Of a DNA stretch of 17,440 nt, positions 1-6,280 are shown one piece after another. The stretch comes from JAUWPO01 sp965603285. GTDB lineage: Bacteria; Chloroflexota; Anaerolineae; Anaerolineales; UBA4823. The notes below the pieces were generated by a model, which saw only the letters and a list, made by a program, of their open reading frames with translations, was not told the DNA's origin and did no database searches. The stretch is taken from NCBI GenBank assembly GCA_965603285.1, contig CBFDCK010000058.1, forward strand, positions 1 through 17,440, given 5' to 3'. A program made the translations under genes and the position numbers. Numbering within the stretch: position 1 is the first letter of the stretch; each line of letters begins with the position of its first letter.

Positions 1-153
1 GAGGGGAACACGTTCGCGGGGCTGATGTGCACGCCCAAGGAAAAACCTCACAGCTATATTGGCTTCATGGCTCGCGCGGAAGGAAAGGACGGCAAGGATC
101 TGCTGGATGAGGTCATTCAGAGCGCTATCAAGAGACTCAATTTGAGGACTTAA
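1..153 (+). CDS. 3' end of an unrecognised gene (partial)
   Basis: The frame is open from the first base to a TAA at 151-153, giving the last 50 residues of a protein whose start lies outside the window. The visible tail is hydrophilic and ends in a Lys/Leu-rich helix (…EVIQSAIKRLNLRT). I do not recognise the family. It ends only 7 bp before the racemase-like gene on the same strand, so the two are probably co-transcribed and perhaps translationally coupled. The GAGGAC just before the stop is the only Shine-Dalgarno-like element available to the next gene. Confidence 0.6.
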   Translation, partial: EGNTFAGLMCTPKEKPHSYIGFMARAEGKDGKDLLDEVIQSAIKRLNLRT

Positions 154-160
154 GAATGAG

Positions 161-1258
161 ATGCCAGCACCTCGGATAGAGATAGAACTTGACAAACTGG
201 CACATAACGCCCGCAAGCTGACAGCGCTATACGGCTCCAAGGGGATCTGCATCACCGCCGTCACAAAAGGAGTCTGTGGCTCCCCCAGGATTGCGAGCGC
301 TTTGCTCAACAGTGGCATTCGTTCCTTCGGTGATTCACGCATCGCCAACATCCAAAAGATGCGAGAGGCCGGGTTAGACGCGCAATTCATCCTCATACGC
401 TCCCCTATGCCCAGCGAGGTCGAGCGAGTGGTCGAGTTTGCCGACGTGAGCCTCAATACCGAAATCTCCGTTATCCGACTTCTTGCCAGGCAGGCGGCCA
501 AACGCGGCAAGATCCAGCGGATCATTCTGATGATCGAACTGGGCGACCTGCGAGAAGGCATACTGCCCTCCGATGTCGAGCCAATGGTGGCGGAAGTGAT
601 GGGTCTGCGAGGCGTCAAACTGATCGGGTTAGGAACGAACCTGGCCTGTTTTGGGGGTGTCAGGCCAACCGAGGCAAAAATGCAGGAGTTTTCTGTAATT
701 GCCGGAAACCTTCAACAGCAGTATGGCATTCCCTTTGAGATCGTCTCCGGTGGGAACTCGGCTAACTACCAGTGGTTCGTTTCGACGCCGGATGTAGGTC
801 TCGTCAACCACTTGCGCATCGGCGAGGCGATCCTGTTGGGTTGCGACACGCTAACCCGAGAGCGGATTCCCGGCCTGTATACGGACGCCTTCATGCTGGT
901 CGCCGAGGTGGTCGAACTTAAGACGAAGCCCTCGCGGCCCTACGGCGAAATTGCCCAGGATGCATTCGGTCGCGTTCCCGTATTCGAGGACAAAGGAAAT
1001 ATGGAAAGAGCGATCCTCGCCCTCGGAAGGCAGGACGTTGACGGTTTGGCAATCAAGCCCAGGATAAAGGCGGATGTCCTGGGGGCAAGCAGCGATCATT
1101 TGATTCTGGACGTCAGTGGTCTGGGTCTGAAGGTCGGAGCCGAAGTGCAGTTCGACGTCGGGTACAGCGCGCTGCTCCGAGCGATGACGTCGCCCTACGT
1201 AGAAAAGGTATATCTGTCCCGATCGCACTTGACGGCACGAGGGGCTTCCTCGTGTTGA
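161..1258 (+). CDS. PLP-dependent alanine/ornithine racemase family enzyme (Orr-like)
   Basis: This 365-residue protein has the alanine-racemase N-terminal TIM-barrel fold signature. It has a PLP-binding lysine in ITAVTKGVCG (Lys36), a phosphate-binding VSGGNSANYQ segment near residues 194-203, and an IGEAILLG segment near 222-229. Length and motifs fit the single-enzyme ornithine/alanine racemase family (Orr, YhfX-like) rather than classical Alr. The family interconverts L- and D-amino acids in the cytoplasm. In clostridia Orr feeds D-ornithine into ornithine fermentation, but no ornithine aminomutase or dehydrogenase gene is visible here, so the substrate is unproven. Start: the ATG at 161 follows the upstream stop by 7 bp with a weak GAGGAC site. 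Only the family assignment is firm. Confidence 0.85.
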   Translation: MPAPRIEIELDKLAHNARKLTALYGSKGICITAVTKGVCGSPRIASALLNSGIRSFGDSRIANIQKMREAGLDAQFILIRSPMPSEVERVVEFADVSLNTEISVIRLLARQAAKRGKIQRIILMIELGDLREGILPSDVEPMVAEVMGLRGVKLIGLGTNLACFGGVRPTEAKMQEFSVIAGNLQQQYGIPFEIVSGGNSANYQWFVSTPDVGLVNHLRIGEAILLGCDTLTRERIPGLYTDAFMLVAEVVELKTKPSRPYGEIAQDAFGRVPVFEDKGNMERAILALGRQDVDGLAIKPRIKADVLGASSDHLILDVSGLGLKVGAEVQFDVGYSALLRAMTSPYVEKVYLSRSHLTARGASSC

Positions 1259-1452
1259 CTATCTACTCGCCTGTGCAGTGCACCCATCGGCCCTGTACTT
1301 CAGAGCCTGTGAAACAAAATAGGATGGCTTAATTTAGATTATCCTGTACATTTAACTATCGGTTATCCGTTCTGAACAACTGGGCGTGCAGTCCAGTATA
1401 ACGGCGAATTAGAAATTGCTCGAAAGTGGCAGCAAGAATAATACTATTAAGG

Positions 1453-1626
1453 CTATCTCCAGCAATAGGAAACAGCTATACTCATGTGCCAAAACCAGAT
1501 AGGCTTGGTTGACTTGGTCAGGCCCACAAACCAGTCTGTCCATTGACGTCCAAGATGGCCTTTGATCCTGATTTGATAGACCATTGGTTTATTTGGATCA
1601 GTTTTTTGGTTGAGTTTGTTTGACAT
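1453..1626 (-). pseudogene. Broken copy of the small YxIxIxGxL…WxDxxxGxT protein
   Basis: The minus-strand frame encodes MVYQIRIKGHLGRQWTDW followed by FVGLT. This matches, position for position, the core of the intact small protein at 11338-11637 (YRIIIQGRIDPTWSDRLEGMTI). After FVGLT the sequence loses all similarity: the expected second half, with LEG.LSDQAALAGVL-type residues, is absent and the frame soon stops. The start drawn here is the ATG at 1626; the ribosome site is poor (ACAGGGTA). I read it as a decayed 3'-truncated paralogue. The frame also continues upstream to about 1698, but that part has no match. Confidence 0.55.
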
Positions 1627-1705
1627 TACCCTGTACCTTTTGTGGTTGGTCATAACAATCTGTGCCGCTTCCTCTATGTACAGGTAATATATCTGCAATA
1701 CGGTA

Positions 1706-1813
1706 TTACCGTATAGATACTAAAGAATTGTTTGGGGGGATTGATGTGGGGTTGCTGAGAGGGTATCGACACCTTGCGCGCCGCGATGGCCGAAAAAACT
1801 CATTTAGTTCCAT
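1706..1813 (-). CDS. 35-residue mini-ORF with a perfect ribosome site
   Basis: On the minus strand an ATG at 1813 is preceded by CAGGAGGCTAAAT, an ideal Shine-Dalgarno at ideal spacing. It opens MELNEFFRPSRRARCRYPLS and ends in TAA at 1708-1706. Just upstream (1827-1842) is a short hairpin, CCCGC-loop-GCGGG. The peptide matches no family I can name. MELNEFFR faintly recalls the first residues of LarE-type sulfur-insertion enzymes, but the following residues do not fit. It may be a real small protein, a leader peptide, or the surviving 5' end of a deleted gene downstream of the rhodaneses. Confidence 0.3.
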   Translation of the reverse strand: MELNEFFRPSRRARCRYPLSNPTSIPPNNSLVSIR

Positions 1814-2017
1814 ATTTAGCCTCCTGCCCGCGCAAGTGCGGGTTGTACTTGACTAGCGTTTTGTAAACCCGATCGGGCTATATATCCAATAAACCATGGG
1901 AATCGCTCTGGGGTGCGCGATCGTGCTGGTCACAAAGCATAACCAGCCGCTCATGGCGCTGTTCCCAAAGTGATCGATTGGACCGTTGGCAAGCGCCACA
2001 TCCGATCCAGATCGAGA

Positions 2018-2587
2018 TCATAGATCCAGGGTATTGCTGAGTATTTCCAGCTCTCCTTCAGAAGGAAGCCAGACCAGCTCGGGGTCAAGATGGTAAGTCC
2101 ATGGAACGGAGTTCTTCCAGCCGTTCCGCATTCGCATTCCGTGATAGATGCTTTCAGGGTCATCCACCTTATCGCCTTCAAAACCATCGATGATGTTGTG
2201 TACTTTCGTAAAACCTGCCTTGGCAAGCGCATTGACCGCCATTGCACTGCGACCACCTGACCGGCACATGACCAGGATCGTATCATCCGGATTGAAACGA
2301 TCTTTAACATGGGCGATGAAATCGGAATTGACCACCACGGAATAATTTCCCTTGTTGGCATCCCAATTGTAGGTGGGGAAGGCAAGGGGAACATTCGCCG
2401 CCATCTCCGCATGGCCGATCAATACGTACTCTTCGAAAGTGCGCACATCAAGCGCCTTGGTCCGCTCAGGATCTGCCTTCCACATTTCGTAAGCTTCCCG
2501 GGCGGTTACATAAAGCCCCAGGCTGGTCAATTTTTCTTCGACCACCTGGTGGCTTGAATGAGGGGTGGAAATCTCTTGAATCGTCAT
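2018..2587 (-). CDS. Single-domain rhodanese-like sulfurtransferase, copy 1
   Basis: The protein has 189 residues. The rhodanese start motif ALDVRTFEEY is at 45-54, and the active-site loop CRSGGRS at 108-114 has catalytic Cys108 and the CxxGxR arginine. AMAVNALAKAGFTKVHNI follows, as usual for the domain's last helix and strand. Known role of the family: carry a persulfide on the Cys and pass sulfane sulfur to an acceptor such as cyanide, sulfite or a thiol. There is no signal peptide, so it is cytoplasmic. The ribosome site is AAGGAG, 8 bp from the ATG. It is a tandem paralogue of the gene at 2690-3250 (shared GLYV, EAY.MWK, DVRTFEEY, RNGWKNS). The roughly 45-residue tail after the domain (YHGMRMRNGWKNS…) is shared by both copies and is not part of the standard domain. 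Confidence 0.9.
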   Translation of the reverse strand: MTIQEISTPHSSHQVVEEKLTSLGLYVTAREAYEMWKADPERTKALDVRTFEEYVLIGHAEMAANVPLAFPTYNWDANKGNYSVVVNSDFIAHVKDRFNPDDTILVMCRSGGRSAMAVNALAKAGFTKVHNIIDGFEGDKVDDPESIYHGMRMRNGWKNSVPWTYHLDPELVWLPSEGELEILSNTLDL

Positions 2588-2657
2588 GAGTTTATCTCCT
2601 TATACTTGTGCGGCATACTGATAATTGCTGCCGTGGAATTTCCGCAGGTGGAGGACG

Positions 2658-2682
2658 CCCCGCCAAACATTTGTAGGCGGGG
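2658..2682 (-). other. GC-rich hairpin between the two rhodanese genes
   Basis: CCCCGCC (2658-2664) pairs perfectly with GGCGGGG (2676-2682). A further ACA/UGU pairing is possible inside the 11-nt loop. It starts 8 bp after the stop of rhodanese copy 2, in the direction of transcription. It is followed by CGTCC, not a U run, so it is more likely an mRNA-stabilising or processing stem than a simple intrinsic terminator. Confidence 0.5.
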
Positions 2683-2689
2683 TGAGAAC

Positions 2690-3250
2690 CTAGTTGGTTG
2701 GATCAGGGTCAACCCACATCAGATCCGGATGGAAACCATACCCCCAGGGCAACGCGGAGTTCTTCCAGCCGTTACGCATATGCTTGCCGTGATAGACGCT
2801 TCCCGGGTCATCAATCCTATCCCCTTCCAAGCCATTGACGATGTTGTAGACATTCACAAACCCGGCTTCTGCAAGCATATTGACCGCCATGGCGCCACGG
2901 CCGCCCGTTGTGCAGTACACCAGGATCGTGTCGGTGGGAGAGAATATATCTTTCACTGATGAGACAAAGTCGGGATTTAGCTCCCCATAGCAGCCTGGCG
3001 GTCTGCCGGGCAAGGAAGGACCTTTGGGGTCGTACCTGGGAAATATGAAGGGAACGTTCCTCGCCATTTCCAGATGACCGACGAAGGTGTATTCCTCAAA
3101 GGTGCGAACATCGAGGATGTGGACATCTTCGGGTTTCTCTTTCCACATGGCGTAAGCTTCTTTGGGCATCACATAAAGACCCAGAGCTGTTTTGTTTGAT
3201 TCGGGTATCTCAAAGCCAAGCGGGGTAGCAGATTTCGTTTCAGTGATCAT
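2690..3250 (-). CDS. Single-domain rhodanese-like sulfurtransferase, copy 2
   Basis: The protein has 186 residues. It has HILDVRTFEEY at 44-54 and an active-site loop CTTGGRG at 113-119 with catalytic Cys113. It shares with copy 1 the N-terminal GLYV…EAY.MWK block and the C-terminal YHG…MRNGWKNS tail. It differs by an insert rich in Pro/Gly around 75-90 (GPSLPGRPPGCYG) and by a less basic active loop (Thr-Thr in place of Arg-Ser). Loop residues are known to tune rhodanese acceptor choice, so the copies probably differ in substrate (inference). It lies 115 bp after the DszB-like gene and has a strong AAGGAG site 9 bp before the ATG. No signal peptide is seen. Confidence 0.9.
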   Translation of the reverse strand: MITETKSATPLGFEIPESNKTALGLYVMPKEAYAMWKEKPEDVHILDVRTFEEYTFVGHLEMARNVPFIFPRYDPKGPSLPGRPPGCYGELNPDFVSSVKDIFSPTDTILVYCTTGGRGAMAVNMLAEAGFVNVYNIVNGLEGDRIDDPGSVYHGKHMRNGWKNSALPWGYGFHPDLMWVDPDPTN

Positions 3251-3291
3251 TCGCTCATCTCCTTGTTTAATCTTTCAACTCACATACACTC

Positions 3292-3331
3292 AGATGTGGT
3301 ATATGGATGGTTCTGCCCATACACCACATCT
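3292..3331 (-). other. 15-bp hairpin between the desulfinase-like gene and rhodanese copy 2
   Basis: The arms 3292-3306 and 3317-3331 are complementary over 15 positions with a 10-nt loop. The only non-Watson-Crick position (3301/3322) would be A·C in plus-strand RNA but G·U in minus-strand RNA. The fully paired form therefore exists only in the transcript of the flanking genes. It is preceded by a U6 stretch and followed by GAGUGUAUG, so it is not a classical terminator. A stabilising, processing or attenuating stem is likely. Confidence 0.6.
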
Positions 3332-3365
3332 AAAAAATCTTTTGTTCTGGTGGGCTTCCTCCCGG

Positions 3366-4541
3366 TTACCCGAGCCGCGTCGTCATGGCCTCTTCGAGCG
3401 TTGTCGCCTGGGGAAGCCTTGCCATACTGCGCTTCTTCCACTCTTCTTCGAGCAGCTCCGCGGCTGCCTTCTCGAGGAATTCCGGGGCAGCCCACTCAAA
3501 CACGTCAAAGTCATTCTCAATGTAGCCGTGGCTGAACATAAAGTCCTTGTTGATCTGCAGGGCCTCCAGGTTGTAGGGCGACAGGGTGGGCACCATGTCG
3601 ACGTTCTGGATGCCCTGGTAGGTGTCCTCGACATCCAGGTAGTAGGTCTGCTTGTCCAGGATCGCCGCGGCGGCGTGTTTGTGCTCGTTTGCCCAGCGCC
3701 CGACCTTGATGAGGCCCTTCAGCAGTGTGACGACCAACTCGGGGTGCTCTTCGCAGGCTACATCGCTGACCGTGCAGGTGGCCGGGACGTTGGCCCCTTG
3801 CAGGGTCCAGTCCGGATAATTGGCCAGGTTCTCGATGACCTTCATCTTACCTGTGGCCTCCTGGATATGCTGGAAGACCTTGCTCTGGGTGTAGATGGCA
3901 TCGACAGTGCCATCGAGTAGCGAGGTCTCTAACGGGCGGAAGGCCAGGTCGTGCTTATGGTCGCGCTTGAGCCAAAGCTCAGAAGGGTTCTCCATTGGGG
4001 CAAGCATGGCGGGGTTATCGTACCAGTCATCCGGGTAGGGGAAATCCACGATCTCCACATCGTCGCGGGTCATATTATTCATCATCAGCATCAGCTCGAT
4101 GCCCTGCTCTTCCTGGATGCGCCACCAGTCGTTCTTGATGACGTTCAGGCTCTTTGTAAGGCCGATCTTCTTACCTTTCAGATCCTTCATCTGGTAGATA
4201 TCGTCGCGGGAGCGTACCAGCATGCAGCCGCCTTCGTAGACATGGGTCGTGCCAATCAGCCGGGTGCGGCGGACATCGGCCTGGACGTGGATGGCCGGGT
4301 TGCAGCCGCCATAGCGCATCAGGTTGTCGAGGTTGTGGACGTAGTGCGGATACCAGTCATTCTCGGTGGTTGAACGAAGGAATTTATATGCAATATTAAT
4401 CTTCTTGAACTCTTCCTTCACCCAACCGATCTCCTGGTCGACGTTGCTGGGGGACACTAACGGACAGTTGGTGTAGTAGAACTCGTTCCAATCTACATCG
4501 ACGGAACGCATTGTCTTGCCTTTGATTACCATAGTACCCAT
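3366..4541 (-). CDS. DszB-like aryl-sulfinate desulfinase homologue (NMT1/SsuA-like fold)
   Basis: The protein has 391 residues. It resembles DszB, the 2'-hydroxybiphenyl-2-sulfinate desulfinase (365 aa). Shared blocks include YYTNCPL at 22-28 (DszB YSNCPV), a His at 66 and RYGG at 76-79 (DszB His60, RFGG70-73), a RTRLIGTTHVYEGG segment and FEWAAPEFLEKA near the end. DszB catalysis uses Cys27, His60 and Arg70. Here Cys26, His66 and Arg76 occupy the same places, with the identical 10-residue His-Arg spacing. DszB hydrolyses a sulfinate to release sulfite. There is no signal peptide, which argues for a cytoplasmic enzyme and against a periplasmic sulfonate-binding protein of the same fold. The start ATG has GGAG 9 bp upstream. 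Two rhodaneses follow on the same strand. The true substrate is unknown. Confidence 0.75.
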   Translation of the reverse strand: MGTMVIKGKTMRSVDVDWNEFYYTNCPLVSPSNVDQEIGWVKEEFKKINIAYKFLRSTTENDWYPHYVHNLDNLMRYGGCNPAIHVQADVRRTRLIGTTHVYEGGCMLVRSRDDIYQMKDLKGKKIGLTKSLNVIKNDWWRIQEEQGIELMLMMNNMTRDDVEIVDFPYPDDWYDNPAMLAPMENPSELWLKRDHKHDLAFRPLETSLLDGTVDAIYTQSKVFQHIQEATGKMKVIENLANYPDWTLQGANVPATCTVSDVACEEHPELVVTLLKGLIKVGRWANEHKHAAAAILDKQTYYLDVEDTYQGIQNVDMVPTLSPYNLEALQINKDFMFSHGYIENDFDVFEWAAPEFLEKAAAELLEEEWKKRSMARLPQATTLEEAMTTRLG

Positions 4542-4813
4542 AGCTTATTACTCCTTTTTTTTACACTGATTGGTTTTGAAATTTTTGAGAGATCGCCGGG
4601 AAAGCAGGCGGTCGGTTGACCGCTTTAGTCTTTTGCTTTCTCAGTCATAAATGCTCTCCTTAATCATTCGGTTGCTCATCACCAGACCGGCGGTGATGGC
4701 GGGTTGTTTTTTACCAGGCCCGGCCGCCTGGATGATCTGTTCTTCCTTTGATGTTGCTTGTACGCTTTTCGCCTCCTCCAATTTCCAATTTGATATCTGA
4801 GACTGCTGCGTGG
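4542..4813 (-). other. Leader region of the sulfur cluster with a 7-codon ORF and a hairpin
   Basis: On the minus strand, AAGGAGAGC lies 8 bp before an ATG at 4648. It opens a 7-codon ORF, MTEKAKD-stop (4648-4625). Next comes a perfect 6-bp hairpin, GCGGTC-GGTT-GACCGC as read on + (4612-4627 region), then the AAAGGAG site of the DszB-like gene. Another minus-strand frame without a good start ends in …AITAGLVMSNRMIKESIYD, its TGA overlapping the mini-ORF's start. This could be a leader peptide with an RNA stem, or the worn tail of a deleted gene. Neither reading is proven. Confidence 0.3.
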
Positions 4814-5131
4814 CTACATACCGAGCAGCTTGGCCTTCTGGGCGGCGAACTCATCCTCGGTGAGAATACCTTGATCCTTGAGTGCGCCCAGGCGCTCGAG
4901 CTGCTTGATCATGTCATCCTCCGAGGCGGGCTGTGCGGGTGGGAGCGGCGCCTGTTCGGGCGGCGGCGCATACTGCTCCTGCTCATATGCTTGCTGCTCT
5001 TCGTAGTCCTGCTGCGCGTATTTCTTATTCTGATGGTGGTGCACAGCACCTGCGGTGCCGGCCACGACGACCGTACCGACAGCAGCTGTAGCCACCCTTC
5101 TTCTCCTCATCTTTCTTCTTGCTCTAGGCAT
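4814..5131 (-). CDS. SHOCT-domain small protein
   Basis: The protein has 105 residues in three parts. A very basic N-terminus (RARRKMRRRR, 3-12) leads into a short apolar Ala/Val/Gly segment (13-30) that could anchor it in the membrane. A Gln/Glu/Tyr/Pro-rich low-complexity linker covers about 35-68. The C-terminal SHOCT domain (about 72-105) has IKQLERLGALKDQGILTEDE ending FAAQKAKLLGM. SHOCT domains are short helical modules attached to many envelope or phage-like proteins and are thought to mediate oligomerisation. The start is fixed by AGGAGG 6 bp before the ATG. It is followed on the same strand by the desulfinase leader region and preceded by a DUF6325-like gene, its likely partner. Confidence 0.85.
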   Translation of the reverse strand: MPRARRKMRRRRVATAAVGTVVVAGTAGAVHHHQNKKYAQQDYEEQQAYEQEQYAPPPEQAPLPPAQPASEDDMIKQLERLGALKDQGILTEDEFAAQKAKLLGM

Positions 5132-5176
5132 TTCAACCTCCTGATTAATATAGTTTAATATGATCTCTATCCCAAG

Positions 5177-5608
5177 TTATGACTCAGCCTGGGCGAAAAT
5201 CTCTAACGTTTCATTCACGACCTCGAAGGGGATGCGGTCATACATCACTGTCCGGCCACTGGCACGGACTACAGCTTCCCCGAACTTGATCGCCCAAAGG
5301 TTTTCAAAAAGCAGCAAGGCGGCGGTGGTGTTATCTTCCATCTCCTCAGCGATCATCTCGATATCTTCGACCTGGATGATCCCGCTGATTTCGATCTCTA
5401 GAGGATCGAAGATAGCCAACATATCAGGAGCCAGCTCCTCAATCTCGAGAACCTGGTAATCTCCATCCTGATCCTTCTGGATGATGACCAGGTCGATCAC
5501 CCGCACGATCTGGTTTTCGACCAGCTCGAGCAATGCGGGTAAGCTCTCTCCTGTAAGCTGGTCGGTCTTGAACTCAAGTGCGATAAAGTCGATTGGACCG
5601 TAAGACAT
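5177..5608 (-). CDS. DUF6325-family protein
   Basis: The protein has 143 residues and is strongly acidic. It begins MSYGPIDFIALEF and has VRVIDLVIIQKDQDGDYQVL near 35-54 and a Glu-rich middle (EEMEDNTTAALLLFENLWA). This pattern, a GP.D…EF opening, an 'I.D...I.KD.DG' block and a helical centre with 'AL..FE..WA', is that of DUF6325. Its function is not established. Related proteins are often encoded beside SHOCT-domain proteins, as here (45 bp to the next gene, same strand). The start ATG is preceded by AAAGGAG at good spacing. It is soluble and cytoplasmic by appearance. Confidence 0.75.
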   Translation of the reverse strand: MSYGPIDFIALEFKTDQLTGESLPALLELVENQIVRVIDLVIIQKDQDGDYQVLEIEELAPDMLAIFDPLEIEISGIIQVEDIEMIAEEMEDNTTAALLLFENLWAIKFGEAVVRASGRTVMYDRIPFEVVNETLEIFAQAES

Positions 5609-5718
5609 AGGTATTCTCCTTTCGTTAAAAGTATTTTCTTGTTGATTTATTAAATGCTGTATGGTGCTCTTAAAATCTAGTGCGAATCATGTTAAGGCTC
5701 GAACCTGAGTAAATGAAT

Positions 5719-5748
5719 GGCAGCAGACCCAATTTAGAGACTGCTGCC
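5719..5748 (-). terminator. Hairpin, probable terminator after the 99-residue membrane protein
   Basis: GGCAGCAG (5719-5726) and CTGCTGCC (5741-5748) form a perfect 8-bp stem with a 14-nt loop. It begins 12 bp past the stop codon of the gene at 5761-6060. The downstream run in minus orientation (ATTCATTTACTC) is only moderately U-rich, so termination may be partial. Confidence 0.45.
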
Positions 5749-5760
5749 GGACGCCAGAGA

Positions 5761-6060
5761 TTAAGGGGCTGTTTCAGGGTACATGGGCACCTGCTGGCGA
5801 TTGTGGTAGCCGCCTATGTAGCTGGCGACGTCTGCCATTACACCGAAGCCAAGCCAGATCCAATCATAACCATTCAACGGGAAGATCATCACGTACATTA
5901 AAGATGTCCAGGGTATAAAGACCAGACCCAGGATGCCCACCAGCCAGGGAAGGTTGAATGTTGCGAACGCGGCGCTGACCCGGATAGGCGCAAGCAGCCA
6001 ATACACCAGGAAGCCCAGGCGTGGACCAAAGAAAACTAGGGCAGTAAAGAAACAACACAT
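5761..6060 (-). CDS. Small integral membrane protein, 99 aa
   Basis: The protein has two to three apolar segments (about 2-25, 38-60 and perhaps 68-82) with the conserved-looking features FFGPRLGFLVYWLL, PIRVSAAF and FIPWTSLMYV, and a soluble C-terminus ending in Tyr/Pro-rich residues. Similar uncharacterised 90-110-residue proteins with the FGPR…PWT pattern occur in several bacterial phyla. I know of no assigned function. The ATG has AAAGGAG 7 bp upstream. It sits inside the run of small envelope/stress-type genes. Confidence 0.7.
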   Translation of the reverse strand: MCCFFTALVFFGPRLGFLVYWLLAPIRVSAAFATFNLPWLVGILGLVFIPWTSLMYVMIFPLNGYDWIWLGFGVMADVASYIGGYHNRQQVPMYPETAP

Positions 6061-6129
6061 TGTAAACTCCTTTTGAAAGTGAGATGGTGAGTCGAAAATT
6101 ATCGATTCACTTTGAATAAATCCATCGTT

Positions 6130-6246
6130 TTATTCAACTGCCGATGGTATCGCTTGGATGCTGTTGGCGGCTGTGCAGCCAAGCAGGCGATTGCGGTTGT
6201 AGTAAACCGTGCTGCTCCAGTCCATCATTTCGATTACTGTCGCCAT
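6130..6246 (-). CDS. Possible 38-residue ORF
   Basis: On the minus strand an ATG at 6246 opens MATVIEMMDWSSTVYYNRNR, then LLGCTAANSIQAIPSAVE and TAA. The best ribosome-site candidate is TTTAGGAATG, which fits an overlapping ATG at about 6254 in another frame (36 codons) equally well. The gap is about 220 bp between two clearly translated genes. It may hold a real mini-gene, but the evidence is only reading-frame length and a weak site. Confidence 0.25.
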   Translation of the reverse strand: MATVIEMMDWSSTVYYNRNRLLGCTAANSIQAIPSAVE

Positions 6247-6280
6247 GATCAGACATTCCTAAATTTTTCGTTCAGCGGGC

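Larger units (their letters stand above)
1259..1950. other. Poorly coding 0.7-kb gap
   Basis: Between the racemase-like gene and the rhodanese cluster no full-length gene is visible. Apart from the broken small gene (1453-1626) and the 35-residue mini-ORF (1706-1813), I see AT-rich sequence at 1310-1450 with stops in all frames. I find no RNA gene here. The two gene sets point toward each other across this gap, so transcription should end in it, but I see no stem followed by a clear U tract. Confidence 0.5.

Noticed and set aside
1300..1450. Possible IS end (GAGCCTGTGAAAC) after the racemase-like gene.
   Set aside because: No matching inverted copy or target duplication was found in the window.
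1951..2412. Second minus-strand frame within rhodanese copy 1.
   Set aside because: It is an Arg/Trp/Ile-rich out-of-frame reading of the rhodanese gene; no start signal.
3192..3920. Long plus-strand open frame (242 codons) opposite the DszB-like gene.
   Set aside because: It lies mostly antisense to a protein with clear homology and has no ribosome site or recognisable domain.
3366..4541. Periplasmic ABC-transporter substrate-binding protein (SsuA/NMT1) as the main call.
   Set aside because: There is no signal peptide or lipobox, no permease or ATPase nearby, and the DszB active-site residues are present.
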